Origin: Methanobacterium sp. | Lineage (GTDB): Archaea; Methanobacteriota; Methanobacteria; Methanobacteriales; Methanobacteriaceae | NCBI GenBank assembly: GCA_028682985.1 | Contig: JAJRAE010000188.1 | Coordinates: forward strand, 1 to 6,770 | Reading direction: 5' to 3' | DNA: 6,770 bases | Shown: in pieces, positions 1 through 6,770 of the stretch | Layout: each line of letters begins with the position of its first letter | Numbering within the stretch: the first letter of the stretch is position 1 | Made by a program: the position numbers and the translations under genes | The notes under the pieces: generated by a model | Told to the model about the DNA's origin: nothing | The model's input: only the letters and a program-made list of their open reading frames with translations | Database searches by the model: none

Positions 1-2116
1 CGCCCAGAACGTATGATGGCCTTACTAAAACGGGGAAGCCAATTCTTTCCGCCACTTTTCTGGCGTCTTCAAATGAATAGGTAATACCATAATCGGCCTG
101 GGGGATTTTCAGACGATTCAGCACACGGGCGAATCTTTCCCGGTCTTCCACCCGGTCAATACTTTCATGTGGGGTGCCCAGTATTTTAACTCCAGCATTA
201 GCCAGGGGCACAGCCAGATTGATGGAGGTCTGACCTCCGAACTGCACCACAACCCCTTCAGGTTTTTCCTTGTTAATTATACCCATCACATCCTCCAGGG
301 TGAGCGGTTCAAAGTATAATTTGCTGGAGATGTCGTAATCAGTACTAACCGTCTCTGGATTATTATTTATAATAATTGTTTCAATACCTTCATCTTTAAG
401 CGCCATAGCTGCATGTACGCAACAATAATCAAATTCTATACCCTGACCTATTCTTATCGGCCCGGCCCCTATAATTATAACCTTTTTCTTATCGGAAACA
501 GTTACTTCATCCTCGTATTCATAAGTTCCATAGTAGTAGGGTGTTTTTGCTTCGAACTCCGCGGCACAGGTGTCCACCATCTTATAGGTGGGTATGATGC
601 CATTTTCAATTCTGGTTTTACTAATAATTGTTTCAGATAATCCAGTTAATTCGGCTAGTTTATGATCAGAGAAGCCTATTCTCTTAGCCTTTCTTAAAAT
701 ATCATTGTCTAAGAGATTTTTTTCTTGGATTTCCCTTTCAAAATTTATAATATTAACTATTTTATAAAGGAAGAAAGGATCTATCTGGGTTATGTCCTGT
801 ATTTCTTTTACAGTGACGCCTGACTTTAAAGCAGTGTATACCTGGAACAATCGATTATCAGTGGCTTCCTCCAAATTTTTTTCAGTATACTGTACTTCAT
901 CAAATCCGTATCTACCTATGTCCAGTGATCTAATGGCTTTATGCAGTGATTCTTCCAAGGTGCGGCCTATGGACATTACCTCCCCAGTGGATTTCATCTG
1001 AACACCTATCTGCTTGTCTATGCCTTTGAATTTATCAAAGGGCCAGCGGGGTATTTTAGCCACCACATAATCAAGTGACGGTTCAAAAGAGGCAGGAGTT
1101 TCCTTGGTAATATCGTTACGTATCTCATCGAGGGTCATTCCCACTGCTATCTTGGCAGATATCTTGGCTATAGGATATCCGGTGGCCTTGGAGGCCAGAG
1201 CACTGCTCCGGCTTACCCGGGGGTTAACCTCTATAACTTTATATTCACCGGTTTCTGGGTGAACTGCAAACTGGATATTACAACCCCCCTGTATCTGAAG
1301 GGCTCTTATTATTTTGATGGAGGCATCTCTGAGTATCTGATTGTCTCGGTCAGATAATGTCTGGGAGGGCGCAACTACAATACTTTCTCCTGTATGTATA
1401 CCCATGGGATCCAGGTTTTCCATGTTACAAACTATGATGCAGGTGTCGTTCTTATCTCTCATTACCTCGTATTCAAATTCCTTCCATCCCATTACGGATT
1501 CATCAATGAGTACCTGGTTGATGAAACTCATATCCAGACCACGGGTAACTACTTCATTAAGTTCTTCTTGGTTATGGGCTACTCCTCCTCCGGTACCTCC
1601 CAATGTGAAGGCGGGGCGAACTATTATGGGGTAACTAATTTCTTCCACAGCTTCCAAAGCTTCATCCAAGGAGATAACTGCCCGATTTTTAGGGACTGGT
1701 TCGTTGAGTTTGTCCATGAAACTTCCGAAGAGGTCCCTGTCTTCCACATTACGAATGGTCTCCACAGATGAACCAATAACTTTAATTCCTTTCAGGGCTC
1801 CGATTTTTTCCAGTCCAGTGGCCACATTCAGGCCAGTCTGACCTCCCATGGTGGGTAGTATGGCGTCTGGTTTTTCTTTTTCAATTATCTTGGCAACAAT
1901 TTCGGGGGTTAATGGTTCAACATAAACCCGATCTGCCATATCAATATCGGTCTGGATGGTTGCTGGATTGCTGTTAACCAGAACAGTTTCAATCCCTTCT
2001 TGCATTAATGATTTACATGCTTGTGAACCTGAGTAATCAAATTCAGCGGCCTGACCAATCTGTATGGGTCCTGAGCCAATGATTAGAACTTTTTTAATAT
2101 CTGCATCACGGGGCAT
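1..2116 (-). CDS. carB: Carbamoyl-phosphate synthetase large subunit, partial (C-terminal part beyond left edge)
   Basis: This subunit makes carbamoyl phosphate from bicarbonate, two ATP and ammonia supplied by CarA. Reading leftwards from ATG 2116-2114 gives 705 uninterrupted codons, about two thirds of the usual 1060-1070 residues; the remainder lies outside the window. The protein opens with MPRDADIKKVLIIGSGPIQI, a close match to CarB N-termini. The first ATP-grasp half (about 1-400) shows NSNPATIQTD (48-57), MGGQTGLN (90-97), R167 with the GGTGGG loop (173-178), and the metal/phosphate ligands E296, N298 and R300 in EVNPRVSRSS. Residues 400-540 are the oligomerisation linker, about 9 residues shorter than in E. 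coli after GFD (404-406). The second, carbamoyl-phosphate half begins near 545 with IIIGAGPIRIGQGIEFDYCC and continues through NNNPETVSTD and FGGQT to RPSYVLG at the edge. Both halves are one continuous frame. The gene follows carA by 55 bp and is probably co-transcribed with it. Identity is read directly from motifs. Confidence 0.97.
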   Translation of the reverse strand, partial: MPRDADIKKVLIIGSGPIQIGQAAEFDYSGSQACKSLMQEGIETVLVNSNPATIQTDIDMADRVYVEPLTPEIVAKIIEKEKPDAILPTMGGQTGLNVATGLEKIGALKGIKVIGSSVETIRNVEDRDLFGSFMDKLNEPVPKNRAVISLDEALEAVEEISYPIIVRPAFTLGGTGGGVAHNQEELNEVVTRGLDMSFINQVLIDESVMGWKEFEYEVMRDKNDTCIIVCNMENLDPMGIHTGESIVVAPSQTLSDRDNQILRDASIKIIRALQIQGGCNIQFAVHPETGEYKVIEVNPRVSRSSALASKATGYPIAKISAKIAVGMTLDEIRNDITKETPASFEPSLDYVVAKIPRWPFDKFKGIDKQIGVQMKSTGEVMSIGRTLEESLHKAIRSLDIGRYGFDEVQYTEKNLEEATDNRLFQVYTALKSGVTVKEIQDITQIDPFFLYKIVNIINFEREIQEKNLLDNDILRKAKRIGFSDHKLAELTGLSETIISKTRIENGIIPTYKMVDTCAAEFEAKTPYYYGTYEYEDEVTVSDKKKVIIIGAGPIRIGQGIEFDYCCVHAAMALKDEGIETIIINNNPETVSTDYDISSKLYFEPLTLEDVMGIINKEKPEGVVVQFGGQTSINLAVPLANAGVKILGTPHESIDRVEDRERFARVLNRLKIPQADYGITYSFEDARKVAERIGFPVLVRPSYVLG

Positions 2117-2123
2117 TGTTAAT

Positions 2124-2127
2124 CCTC
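2124..2127 (-). promoter_or_regulatory. Ribosome binding site of carB
   Basis: On the minus strand AAAGAGGATTAACA precedes the carB ATG. GAGG is separated by 7 nt from the start codon and matches the conserved anti-Shine-Dalgarno end of 16S rRNA. It supports the ATG at 2116 as the carB start and shows that carB can be translated independently of carA although probably on the same transcript. Confidence 0.7.
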
Positions 2128-2141
2128 TTTATTTTTGATGA

Positions 2142-2156
2142 TTGTAACATTTACAA
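2142..2156. repeat. 15-bp palindrome in the carA-carB gap
   Basis: TTGTAA-CAT-TTACAA is a perfect inverted repeat with 6-bp arms and a 3-nt spacer. It lies in the 55-bp gap between the carA stop (2172) and the carB ribosome binding site. In RNA it could form a small, weak A/U-rich hairpin; in DNA it has the form of a dimeric-regulator operator. Neither role can be shown from sequence alone, and an A/T-rich gap can produce such symmetry by chance. Confidence 0.4.
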
Positions 2157-2171
2157 ATGATTCGTTAGGTG

Positions 2172-3254
2172 CTAATACTTTTTTAGGGATTCTAAAAAAT
2201 TATCAAAGTAGTAATCAGTATCATGGGGGCCGGGGCCTGCTTCAGGGTGGTACTGCACACTGGATATGGGCAGTTCCTCATGTTCCAGCCCTTCAGGTGT
2301 TCCGTCATTTAGATTAATCTGATTCATCTTTAAAGGTGTATCCTCGATGGACTGAGGGTCAACAGTAAATCCATGGTTTTGGGAGGTTATACAAACTTTA
2401 CCAGTGGTTAAATCCTTTACGGGTTGATTTATACCTCGATGACCGAATTTCATTTTATAGATCTTGGCGTTGAAGGCGAGCCCGATTATCTGCTGTCCCA
2501 GGCATATGCCAAAGATGGGTAATTTTTCTTTAAGGCTCACTACATTTTGAGCTGCTTTTTTAACACGGGTGGGATCTCCAGGTCCACTGGAAACCAGCAT
2601 GGCCTGGGGGCTATAATCAAGAATTTCCTCTGCAGGGGTTTTATAAGGCAGAACCACTATTCCAACTTCCCTTTTCAAGAGGGCATTTATGCTGTTATTT
2701 TTAATACCGCAGTCCAATATTACCGCCTGATTTTTGAATTCTTCCCCATAAATTCTAGGTTCCTTTACACAGACCTGGTCCACCAGATCCAGTTCTCCTA
2801 TTTCTGGTTGTTCCCGGGCCATTTTAAGTATTTCCTGGTCATCGATTTCTTTAGTAGCAAGAACACCCTTCATAGTCCCATGCTCTCGAATTTTAAGTGT
2901 TAAAGATCTGGTGTCGATGCCTGATATCCCCGGTATTTGGTTTTCTTCTAGAAATTCAGAAAGATTAAGTTCTGATTTACTGTGAGATGGATGGGGATTC
3001 TGTTCTCTTACTATGAATCCTTCGGCCTTTATGCCCTCAGACTGGAACCATTCCCTTGAAATCCCATAGTTACCCTGTAAGGGATAAGTGGACATCAGGA
3101 TTTGACCTTTATAGGAGGGGTCGGTTAATGATTCTACATATCCGGTCATTCCAGTGGCAAATACTACTTCTCCTTTTTTAATTGTCTGGAAACCAAATAC
3201 TTCCCCTTTATATATGGTCCCATCTTGTAGGGCTAATTTTGCTTCGTCTGGCAT
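2172..3254 (-). CDS. carA: Carbamoyl-phosphate synthetase small (glutaminase) subunit
   Basis: CarA hydrolyses glutamine and passes ammonia through a tunnel to CarB. The gene is complete at 360 residues, slightly shorter than E. coli CarA (382). The N-terminal CPSase small-chain domain (about 1-130) has GEVVFATGMTGYVESLTDPS, including S47 in the conserved TDPS. The C-terminal class I glutamine amidotransferase domain (about 175-357) has GIKNNSI with K185, SSGPGDPT (222-229), the nucleophile C251 in GICLGQQ, FGHRGINQPV (270-279), SQNHGF (291-296), and the partner residues H336 and E338 in YHPEAGPGPHD. The usual CLGHQ nucleophile motif reads CLGQQ here, a conservative change next to an intact triad. 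The start at 3254 is supported by a Shine-Dalgarno site 7 nt upstream and by alignment of the N-terminus with the family. It is the first gene of a carA-carB unit with its own promoter. Confidence 0.97.
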   Translation of the reverse strand: MPDEAKLALQDGTIYKGEVFGFQTIKKGEVVFATGMTGYVESLTDPSYKGQILMSTYPLQGNYGISREWFQSEGIKAEGFIVREQNPHPSHSKSELNLSEFLEENQIPGISGIDTRSLTLKIREHGTMKGVLATKEIDDQEILKMAREQPEIGELDLVDQVCVKEPRIYGEEFKNQAVILDCGIKNNSINALLKREVGIVVLPYKTPAEEILDYSPQAMLVSSGPGDPTRVKKAAQNVVSLKEKLPIFGICLGQQIIGLAFNAKIYKMKFGHRGINQPVKDLTTGKVCITSQNHGFTVDPQSIEDTPLKMNQINLNDGTPEGLEHEELPISSVQYHPEAGPGPHDTDYYFDNFLESLKKY

Positions 3255-3261
3255 TTATTTT

Positions 3262-3267
3262 TCACCT
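3262..3267 (-). promoter_or_regulatory. Ribosome binding site of carA
   Basis: AGGTGA on the minus strand, 7 nt before the carA ATG, is a strong match to the AGGTGATC-type complement of archaeal 16S rRNA. It fixes the carA start at 3254. Confidence 0.8.
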
Positions 3268-3295
3268 TGTATTATTGGAAAGTTTGAAATTTAAT

Positions 3296-3303
3296 TTTAT
3301 AAA
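3296..3303 (-). promoter_or_regulatory. Putative TATA box of the carAB promoter
   Basis: TTTATAAA sits within TTTTTTATAAAA, about 45 bp upstream of the carA ATG. Archaeal transcription starts about 22-27 nt downstream of the box centre, so the start would fall near 3273-3278. This would leave a leader of about 20-25 nt that still contains the AGGTGA site. No convincing purine-rich BRE is seen just upstream, so the call rests on the box and its spacing. Confidence 0.55.
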
Positions 3304-3317
3304 AAATTAGATAATTT

Positions 3318-3333
3318 TCATGTTCCTTCATGA
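3318..3333. repeat. Inverted repeat upstream of the carA TATA box
   Basis: TCATG-TTCCTT-CATGA has perfect 5-bp arms around a 6-bp spacer and lies about 15 bp upstream of the carA TATA box, in the 90-bp gap after the acetyltransferase gene. On the plus strand it is followed by seven Ts (3334-3340), giving it the look of an intrinsic terminator, but no plus-strand gene precedes it. The position would suit an operator or activator site for carAB. This is inference only. Confidence 0.35.
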
Positions 3334-3344
3334 TTTTTTTGGAT

Positions 3345-3773
<429 letters not shown>

Positions 3774-3782
<9 letters not shown>

Positions 3783-3811
3783 ATAATATCCGGATGTTGT
3801 TTAAAATGTGG
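3774..3811. promoter_or_regulatory. Compact divergent promoter region between rimI and UPF0146
   Basis: The two divergent starts are 23 bp apart (11 bp if UPF0146 starts at 3794). A/T boxes lie here: TATTATCATATAAT (3774-3787), which could serve the plus-strand gene, and TTTTAAA on the minus strand (3800-3806), which could serve rimI but is rather close to its ATG. An 8-bp palindrome, ATCCGGAT (3788-3795), sits between them. Neither gene shows a Shine-Dalgarno site, consistent with leaderless or very short-leader mRNAs. The exact boxes are uncertain. Confidence 0.4.
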
Positions 3812-4189
3812 GACAGTATTTCAGATTTTATTGGGAGAAATTACAGTCATGCCCCAAAGATAGTGGAAGTAGGTGTGGGTAAGTTTCCAGTTGTAGCCAA
3901 GAATCTGAAGGAACATCTAAAGATAAATATTATCATGACAGATGTTATACCTTCACATGATATCATCCAAGATGATATTTGCCATCCTGACTTAAAAATA
4001 TATAAGGGTGCGCAACTGATCTATTCAATACGACCTCCCGAAGAGTTACACCCCTGTCTGTTGAAGGTGGCTCAGGAAGTAGGATCGGATTTAATTATAA
4101 AACCACTGTCCACAGATAGTATAAATTCTAATGAACGTTTTACTTTAATTAATCATAAAAAAGCAGTTTTTTACAAATTCATCCCTTAA
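3806..4189 (+). CDS. UPF0146 family protein, function unknown
   Basis: This is a small archaeal protein of unknown function, 127 residues from ATG 3806 or 131 from the in-frame ATG 3794. I chose 3806 because it begins MWDSISDFI, leaves room for a TATA-like box at normal spacing, and loses only four unconserved residues (MLFK); 3794 remains possible. Counting from 3794, IVEVGVGKF (23-31) resembles motif I of class I SAM-dependent methyltransferases, followed by an acidic residue after the second strand (TD at 49-50), QDDI (59-62), the strand LIYSIRPPEEL (75-85) at the motif IV position, and DLIIKPLS (99-106). This order of alternating strands and helices suggests a minimal Rossmann-type fold. 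The loop is GVGKF rather than the full GxGxG, so cofactor binding and catalysis are unproven. No signal peptide or membrane segment is seen. It is divergent from rimI and 46 bp upstream of the ATPase gene, with which it could be co-transcribed. Confidence 0.85.
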   Translation: MWDSISDFIGRNYSHAPKIVEVGVGKFPVVAKNLKEHLKINIIMTDVIPSHDIIQDDICHPDLKIYKGAQLIYSIRPPEELHPCLLKVAQEVGSDLIIKPLSTDSINSNERFTLINHKKAVFYKFIP

Positions 4190-4222
4190 AATAAATACTT
4201 TTATTTTAAATATTATAAGTTC
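4190..4222 (+). promoter_or_regulatory. A/T-rich gap: possible terminator of UPF0146 and promoter of the ATPase
   Basis: The gap is almost entirely A/T. ACTTTTATTTTAAATATTATAA (about 4197-4218) includes T-rich runs of the type at which archaeal RNA polymerase can stop without a hairpin, and TATA-like stretches such as TTTAAATATT and TTAAAATAAATA. A box near 4187-4198 would place transcription start just before the ribosome binding site; later boxes would start transcription beyond it. I cannot decide whether this is a separate promoter or simply an operon spacer. Confidence 0.3.
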
Positions 4223-4227
4223 AGGTG
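4223..4227 (+). promoter_or_regulatory. Ribosome binding site of the P-type ATPase
   Basis: AGGTG, 8 nt before the ATG at 4236, matches the archaeal anti-Shine-Dalgarno sequence. It supports this start and contrasts with the missing site at the two preceding divergent genes. Confidence 0.7.
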
Positions 4228-4235
4228 CTTACATC

Positions 4236-6761
4236 ATGAAATGGAAGAAATTATCAACAGAAGAAACACTGAAAGATCTCAATTCAAATATAAACGGGTT
4301 AACCACTCAGGAAGCTCAGGAAAATCTGTTAAAATATGGTAAGAATGAGCTGGTGGAAGAAAAGAAGGCCGGACCTTTAAGAATTTTTTTAGGTCAATTC
4401 GTTGATATACTCATCGTGATCCTTATTATAGCTGCCATTGCGGCTTACTTAGTCGGGGACGCTCTGGACGCAATTGTAATAATAATAGTGGTGTTGATAA
4501 ATGCCATAGTAGGGTTTATCCAGGAATATCGTGCTGAAAAGGCCATGGAAAAACTCAAAGGACTAATATCCAGTGAAGCAGTGGTTATGCGGGACGGACT
4601 GGAAACGAAGATAACTGCTGGAGAACTCACCCTGGGAGATATAGTGCTTTTAGAGGAAGGAGACAACGTACCAGCAGATCTTCGAATAATAGAAAGCAAC
4701 GACCTCCTTATAGATGAATCAGCACTTACCGGAGAATCACTCTCTGTCGAAAAACACACCGACGTTATAGTTTCAGATGATCATGATGCCGACAACATGG
4801 CGTTTATGGAAACAGATGTAGCATCGGGCCGGGGGAAAGGAGTGGTTGTTGAAATCGGAATGGGCACAGAGATAGGTAAAATCGCTGAGATGATCCAGGT
4901 TGAAGAGGAAGATACACCCCTTCAGTTGAAAATAAGCCGACTTGGAAGAAATTTAGGAATATTGGCAATATTTGTATGTTCTATAGTATTTGCAATCGGT
5001 TATTTGCAGGGAATACCAATAGTTGATAATTTCTTGACAGCAGTATCCCTCGCAGTTGCTGCCATTCCAGAGGGTCTTCCTGCTATATTAACACTAACAC
5101 TAGCCCTGGGTATGCAGAGAATGGCCAGAAGCAATGCAATTGTACGTAAATTACTGGCAGTGGAGACTTTAGGGTCATGTAATGTGATCTGTACTGATAA
5201 AACCGGGACTTTAACTCTTAATCAGATGACTGTACGTGATACCAGGGTACAGGATTCAAAGATGGTGAACACTATCTCTGCCCTCTGTAACAACGCCACC
5301 CAATCCAATGAAAAGGTGTTGGGTGATCCTACAGATGCAGCGCTGCTCCTTTATGCAGATGCCAATGGATACCACAGGAGAGAGCTTGAAAAAAAGTATC
5401 CTAGATTACTGGAAATACCTCTGGACAGTACCCGGAAGAGGATGACCACTGTAAATCAGTTTGATGGCGACCGATATGTTCTGGTTAAAGGAGCCCCTGA
5501 AGTACTCTTACAGAAATGTTCCCAGATCGAAGGTGAAGACTCTGTCTGTGCATTACAAGTAGAAGATATTGATAAGGTAATGGCTGACCTTAAGGAAATG
5601 ACTGGGAATGCATTAAGGGTACTTGGATTTGCCTACCGTAAATTAAATCCTGATGAGGGCCTTGAAGATAAGGAAGAACTGGAAAAAGGGCTAATATTCG
5701 CTGGTCTGGTGGGTATGATGGACCCTCCAAGGGATGAAGCCAGAAAGGCCATTGCAACTGCCAAAAAGGCAGGAATAAAAGTGGTTATGATAACCGGGGA
5801 TCATAAAGACACGGCGGTGGCCATAGCCAGGGAAATAGGTATAACTGATGGTCGTGAAGTTATGGCGCTTACTGGATCTGATCTGGATAAGCTCAACGAC
5901 CAGGAATTTCTGGATATGGTGGATGATGTCCGGGTTTACGCTAGGGTATTCCCAGAACAGAAAGTGCGTATAGTGGAAGCCTTGAAAAAGAAGGGTCACG
6001 TGGCATCCATGACGGGGGATGGAGTAAACGATGCACCAGCACTTAAAAGAGCGGCTATAGGTGTGGCCATGGGAAGCGGAACTGATGTTGCTAAGGAATC
6101 AGCTGATATGCTATTGCAGGATGATAACTTCGCAACCATAGTCCGTGCGGTGCGTGAAGGACGAACCATATTTGACAACATACGCCGTTTTGTACGTTTC
6201 CAGCTGTCCACTAACATCGGAGCAATTTTGACCATAACTTCATCTTCTATAATGGGATTACCAGTACCCTTCAACCCCATACAGGTGCTGTGGATAAACA
6301 TAATAATGGACGGGCCGCCAGCACAGTCACTGGGTGTGGAGCCTCCAGAAAAAGGGGTGATGGAAAGACCACCACTCAAGGAAGAGATCATACCCCGGAA
6401 AAACCTAATCAAAATCATAATAGCTGGGGTGGTAATGACTGTGGGGACATTAGCTTTATATTACTATCTCTTAACCCACAATACAGACATCATTAAAGCC
6501 ACGTCAATGGCATTCACAGTATTTGTAATGTATCAGATATTTAACGTGTTCAACTGCCGATCCGAACAAGGATTTTCCAATAAATTCCTCTTCCTGGCGG
6601 TAGGGGCATCTTTACTACTCCAGTTAGGCGTGATATATCTGCCTTTCCTTCAGGGAGTATTCAGGACCACTGCACTATCTGGATTTGACTGGATTATTAT
6701 AATACTGATTTCCAGCACTATCCTTATAAGCGACCGAGTGGTGGAGAAGTTAATAAGATAA
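4236..6761 (+). CDS. P2-type cation-transporting ATPase (Ca2+, possibly Mn2+), SPCA/PMCA-like ion site
   Basis: This is a complete 841-residue membrane pump that exports a cation using an aspartyl-phosphate intermediate. Order: cation-ATPase N-terminal domain (about 1-45), helices M1-M2 (about 52-97), actuator domain with TGES (165-168), M3-M4 (about 236-292) with PEGLP (278-282), phosphorylation site D321 in DKTGTLT, nucleotide-binding domain with DPTDAAL (364-370) and KGAPE (418-422), TGDHKDTA (520-527), hinge TGDGVNDAP (593-601), and M5-M10 (about 657-836). Aligned by eye to SERCA, site II ligands are kept (E279, N688, D692) while site I ligands are changed: E771 to A663, T799 to M691, E908 to Q767. 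M6 (WINIIMDGPPAQSLGVEP, 686-703) is nearly identical to SPCA/PMR1 pumps and includes Q697, matching the PMR1 glutamine linked to Mn2+ selectivity. One Ca2+ or Mn2+ per ATP is therefore inferred. There is no N-terminal metal-binding domain, which argues against Cu/Zn/Cd pumps. Bacterial and archaeal homologues are often called PacL. Confidence 0.95.
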   Translation: MKWKKLSTEETLKDLNSNINGLTTQEAQENLLKYGKNELVEEKKAGPLRIFLGQFVDILIVILIIAAIAAYLVGDALDAIVIIIVVLINAIVGFIQEYRAEKAMEKLKGLISSEAVVMRDGLETKITAGELTLGDIVLLEEGDNVPADLRIIESNDLLIDESALTGESLSVEKHTDVIVSDDHDADNMAFMETDVASGRGKGVVVEIGMGTEIGKIAEMIQVEEEDTPLQLKISRLGRNLGILAIFVCSIVFAIGYLQGIPIVDNFLTAVSLAVAAIPEGLPAILTLTLALGMQRMARSNAIVRKLLAVETLGSCNVICTDKTGTLTLNQMTVRDTRVQDSKMVNTISALCNNATQSNEKVLGDPTDAALLLYADANGYHRRELEKKYPRLLEIPLDSTRKRMTTVNQFDGDRYVLVKGAPEVLLQKCSQIEGEDSVCALQVEDIDKVMADLKEMTGNALRVLGFAYRKLNPDEGLEDKEELEKGLIFAGLVGMMDPPRDEARKAIATAKKAGIKVVMITGDHKDTAVAIAREIGITDGREVMALTGSDLDKLNDQEFLDMVDDVRVYARVFPEQKVRIVEALKKKGHVASMTGDGVNDAPALKRAAIGVAMGSGTDVAKESADMLLQDDNFATIVRAVREGRTIFDNIRRFVRFQLSTNIGAILTITSSSIMGLPVPFNPIQVLWINIIMDGPPAQSLGVEPPEKGVMERPPLKEEIIPRKNLIKIIIAGVVMTVGTLALYYYLLTHNTDIIKATSMAFTVFVMYQIFNVFNCRSEQGFSNKFLFLAVGASLLLQLGVIYLPFLQGVFRTTALSGFDWIIIILISSTILISDRVVEKLIR

Positions 6762-6763
6762 TC

Positions 6764-6770
6764 AGGTGGA
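6764..6770 (+). promoter_or_regulatory. Possible ribosome binding site for a gene beyond the right edge
   Basis: AGGTGGA follows the ATPase stop codon by 2 nt and contains the same AGGTG core used by carA and the ATPase. If functional, a plus-strand gene starts within about 10-15 nt beyond the window and would be closely coupled to the ATPase. The start codon itself is not visible. Confidence 0.35.

Noticed and set aside
1341..1771. Plus-strand open frames of 97 and 125 codons inside carB
   Set aside because: They are antisense shadows of the well-conserved carB reading frame, with no recognisable domains and no supporting ribosome binding sites. The same applies to 413-640, 792-1001 and 2547-2903.
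3272..3331. A 19-codon minus-strand open frame beginning ATG AAG GAA in the rimI-carA gap, a possible carA leader peptide
   Set aside because: It starts upstream of the carA TATA box, so it would not be on a transcript starting from that promoter. It has no clear ribosome binding site and its composition is simply that of A/T-rich intergenic DNA.
3318..3340. Intrinsic terminator on the plus strand
   Set aside because: The stem is only 5 bp and no plus-strand gene lies upstream. I kept it as an inverted repeat with a possible regulatory role instead.
5691..6418. Minus-strand open frames of 102 and 140 codons antisense to the ATPase
   Set aside because: The ATPase frame on the plus strand carries the family motifs throughout. 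The antisense frames show no domain and arise from its codon pattern.

Overview
The window is an ordinary-looking stretch of archaeal chromosome, most likely from a Methanobacteriales methanogen such as Methanobacterium. The reasons are a UPF0146 protein (an archaeal family), TATA-like A/T boxes upstream of genes, GGTG/GAGG-type ribosome binding sites, and a gene order carB-carA-rimI-UPF0146-P-type ATPase. As far as I recall, that order matches the MTH_996 to MTH_1001 region of Methanothermobacter. This assignment comes from memory and reading, not from a search.

Left half, minus strand: carA (2172-3254) is followed by carB (from 2116 leftwards, running off the window edge). They encode the small and large subunits of glutamine-dependent carbamoyl-phosphate synthetase, which supplies carbamoyl phosphate for pyrimidine and arginine synthesis. 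They are 55 bp apart, each has a good Shine-Dalgarno site, and a TATA box sits upstream of carA, so they look like one transcript. A 15-bp palindrome lies in the carA-carB gap and a short inverted repeat lies just upstream of the carA TATA box. No ribosomal, transfer or mobile-element sequence was recognised anywhere.

Middle: a RimI-like GNAT N-acetyltransferase (3345-3782, minus) and an uncharacterised UPF0146 protein (3806-4189, plus; alternative start 3794) diverge from starts only 11-23 bp apart. Neither has a recognisable Shine-Dalgarno site, so each promoter must overlap the other gene.

Right half, plus strand: a complete 841-residue P2-type cation-transporting ATPase (4236-6761) with all catalytic motifs and ten predicted membrane helices. 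Its ion-site residues resemble the single-site SPCA/PMR1 and PMCA pumps rather than the two-site SERCA pump, suggesting one Ca2+ (possibly also Mn2+) moved per ATP. A Shine-Dalgarno-like AGGTGGA at the right edge hints at a further gene just beyond.

I found no clearly novel system. The points most worth a second look are the tightly divergent rimI/UPF0146 pair, the unknown role of UPF0146, the SPCA-like pump and the palindromes around carAB.
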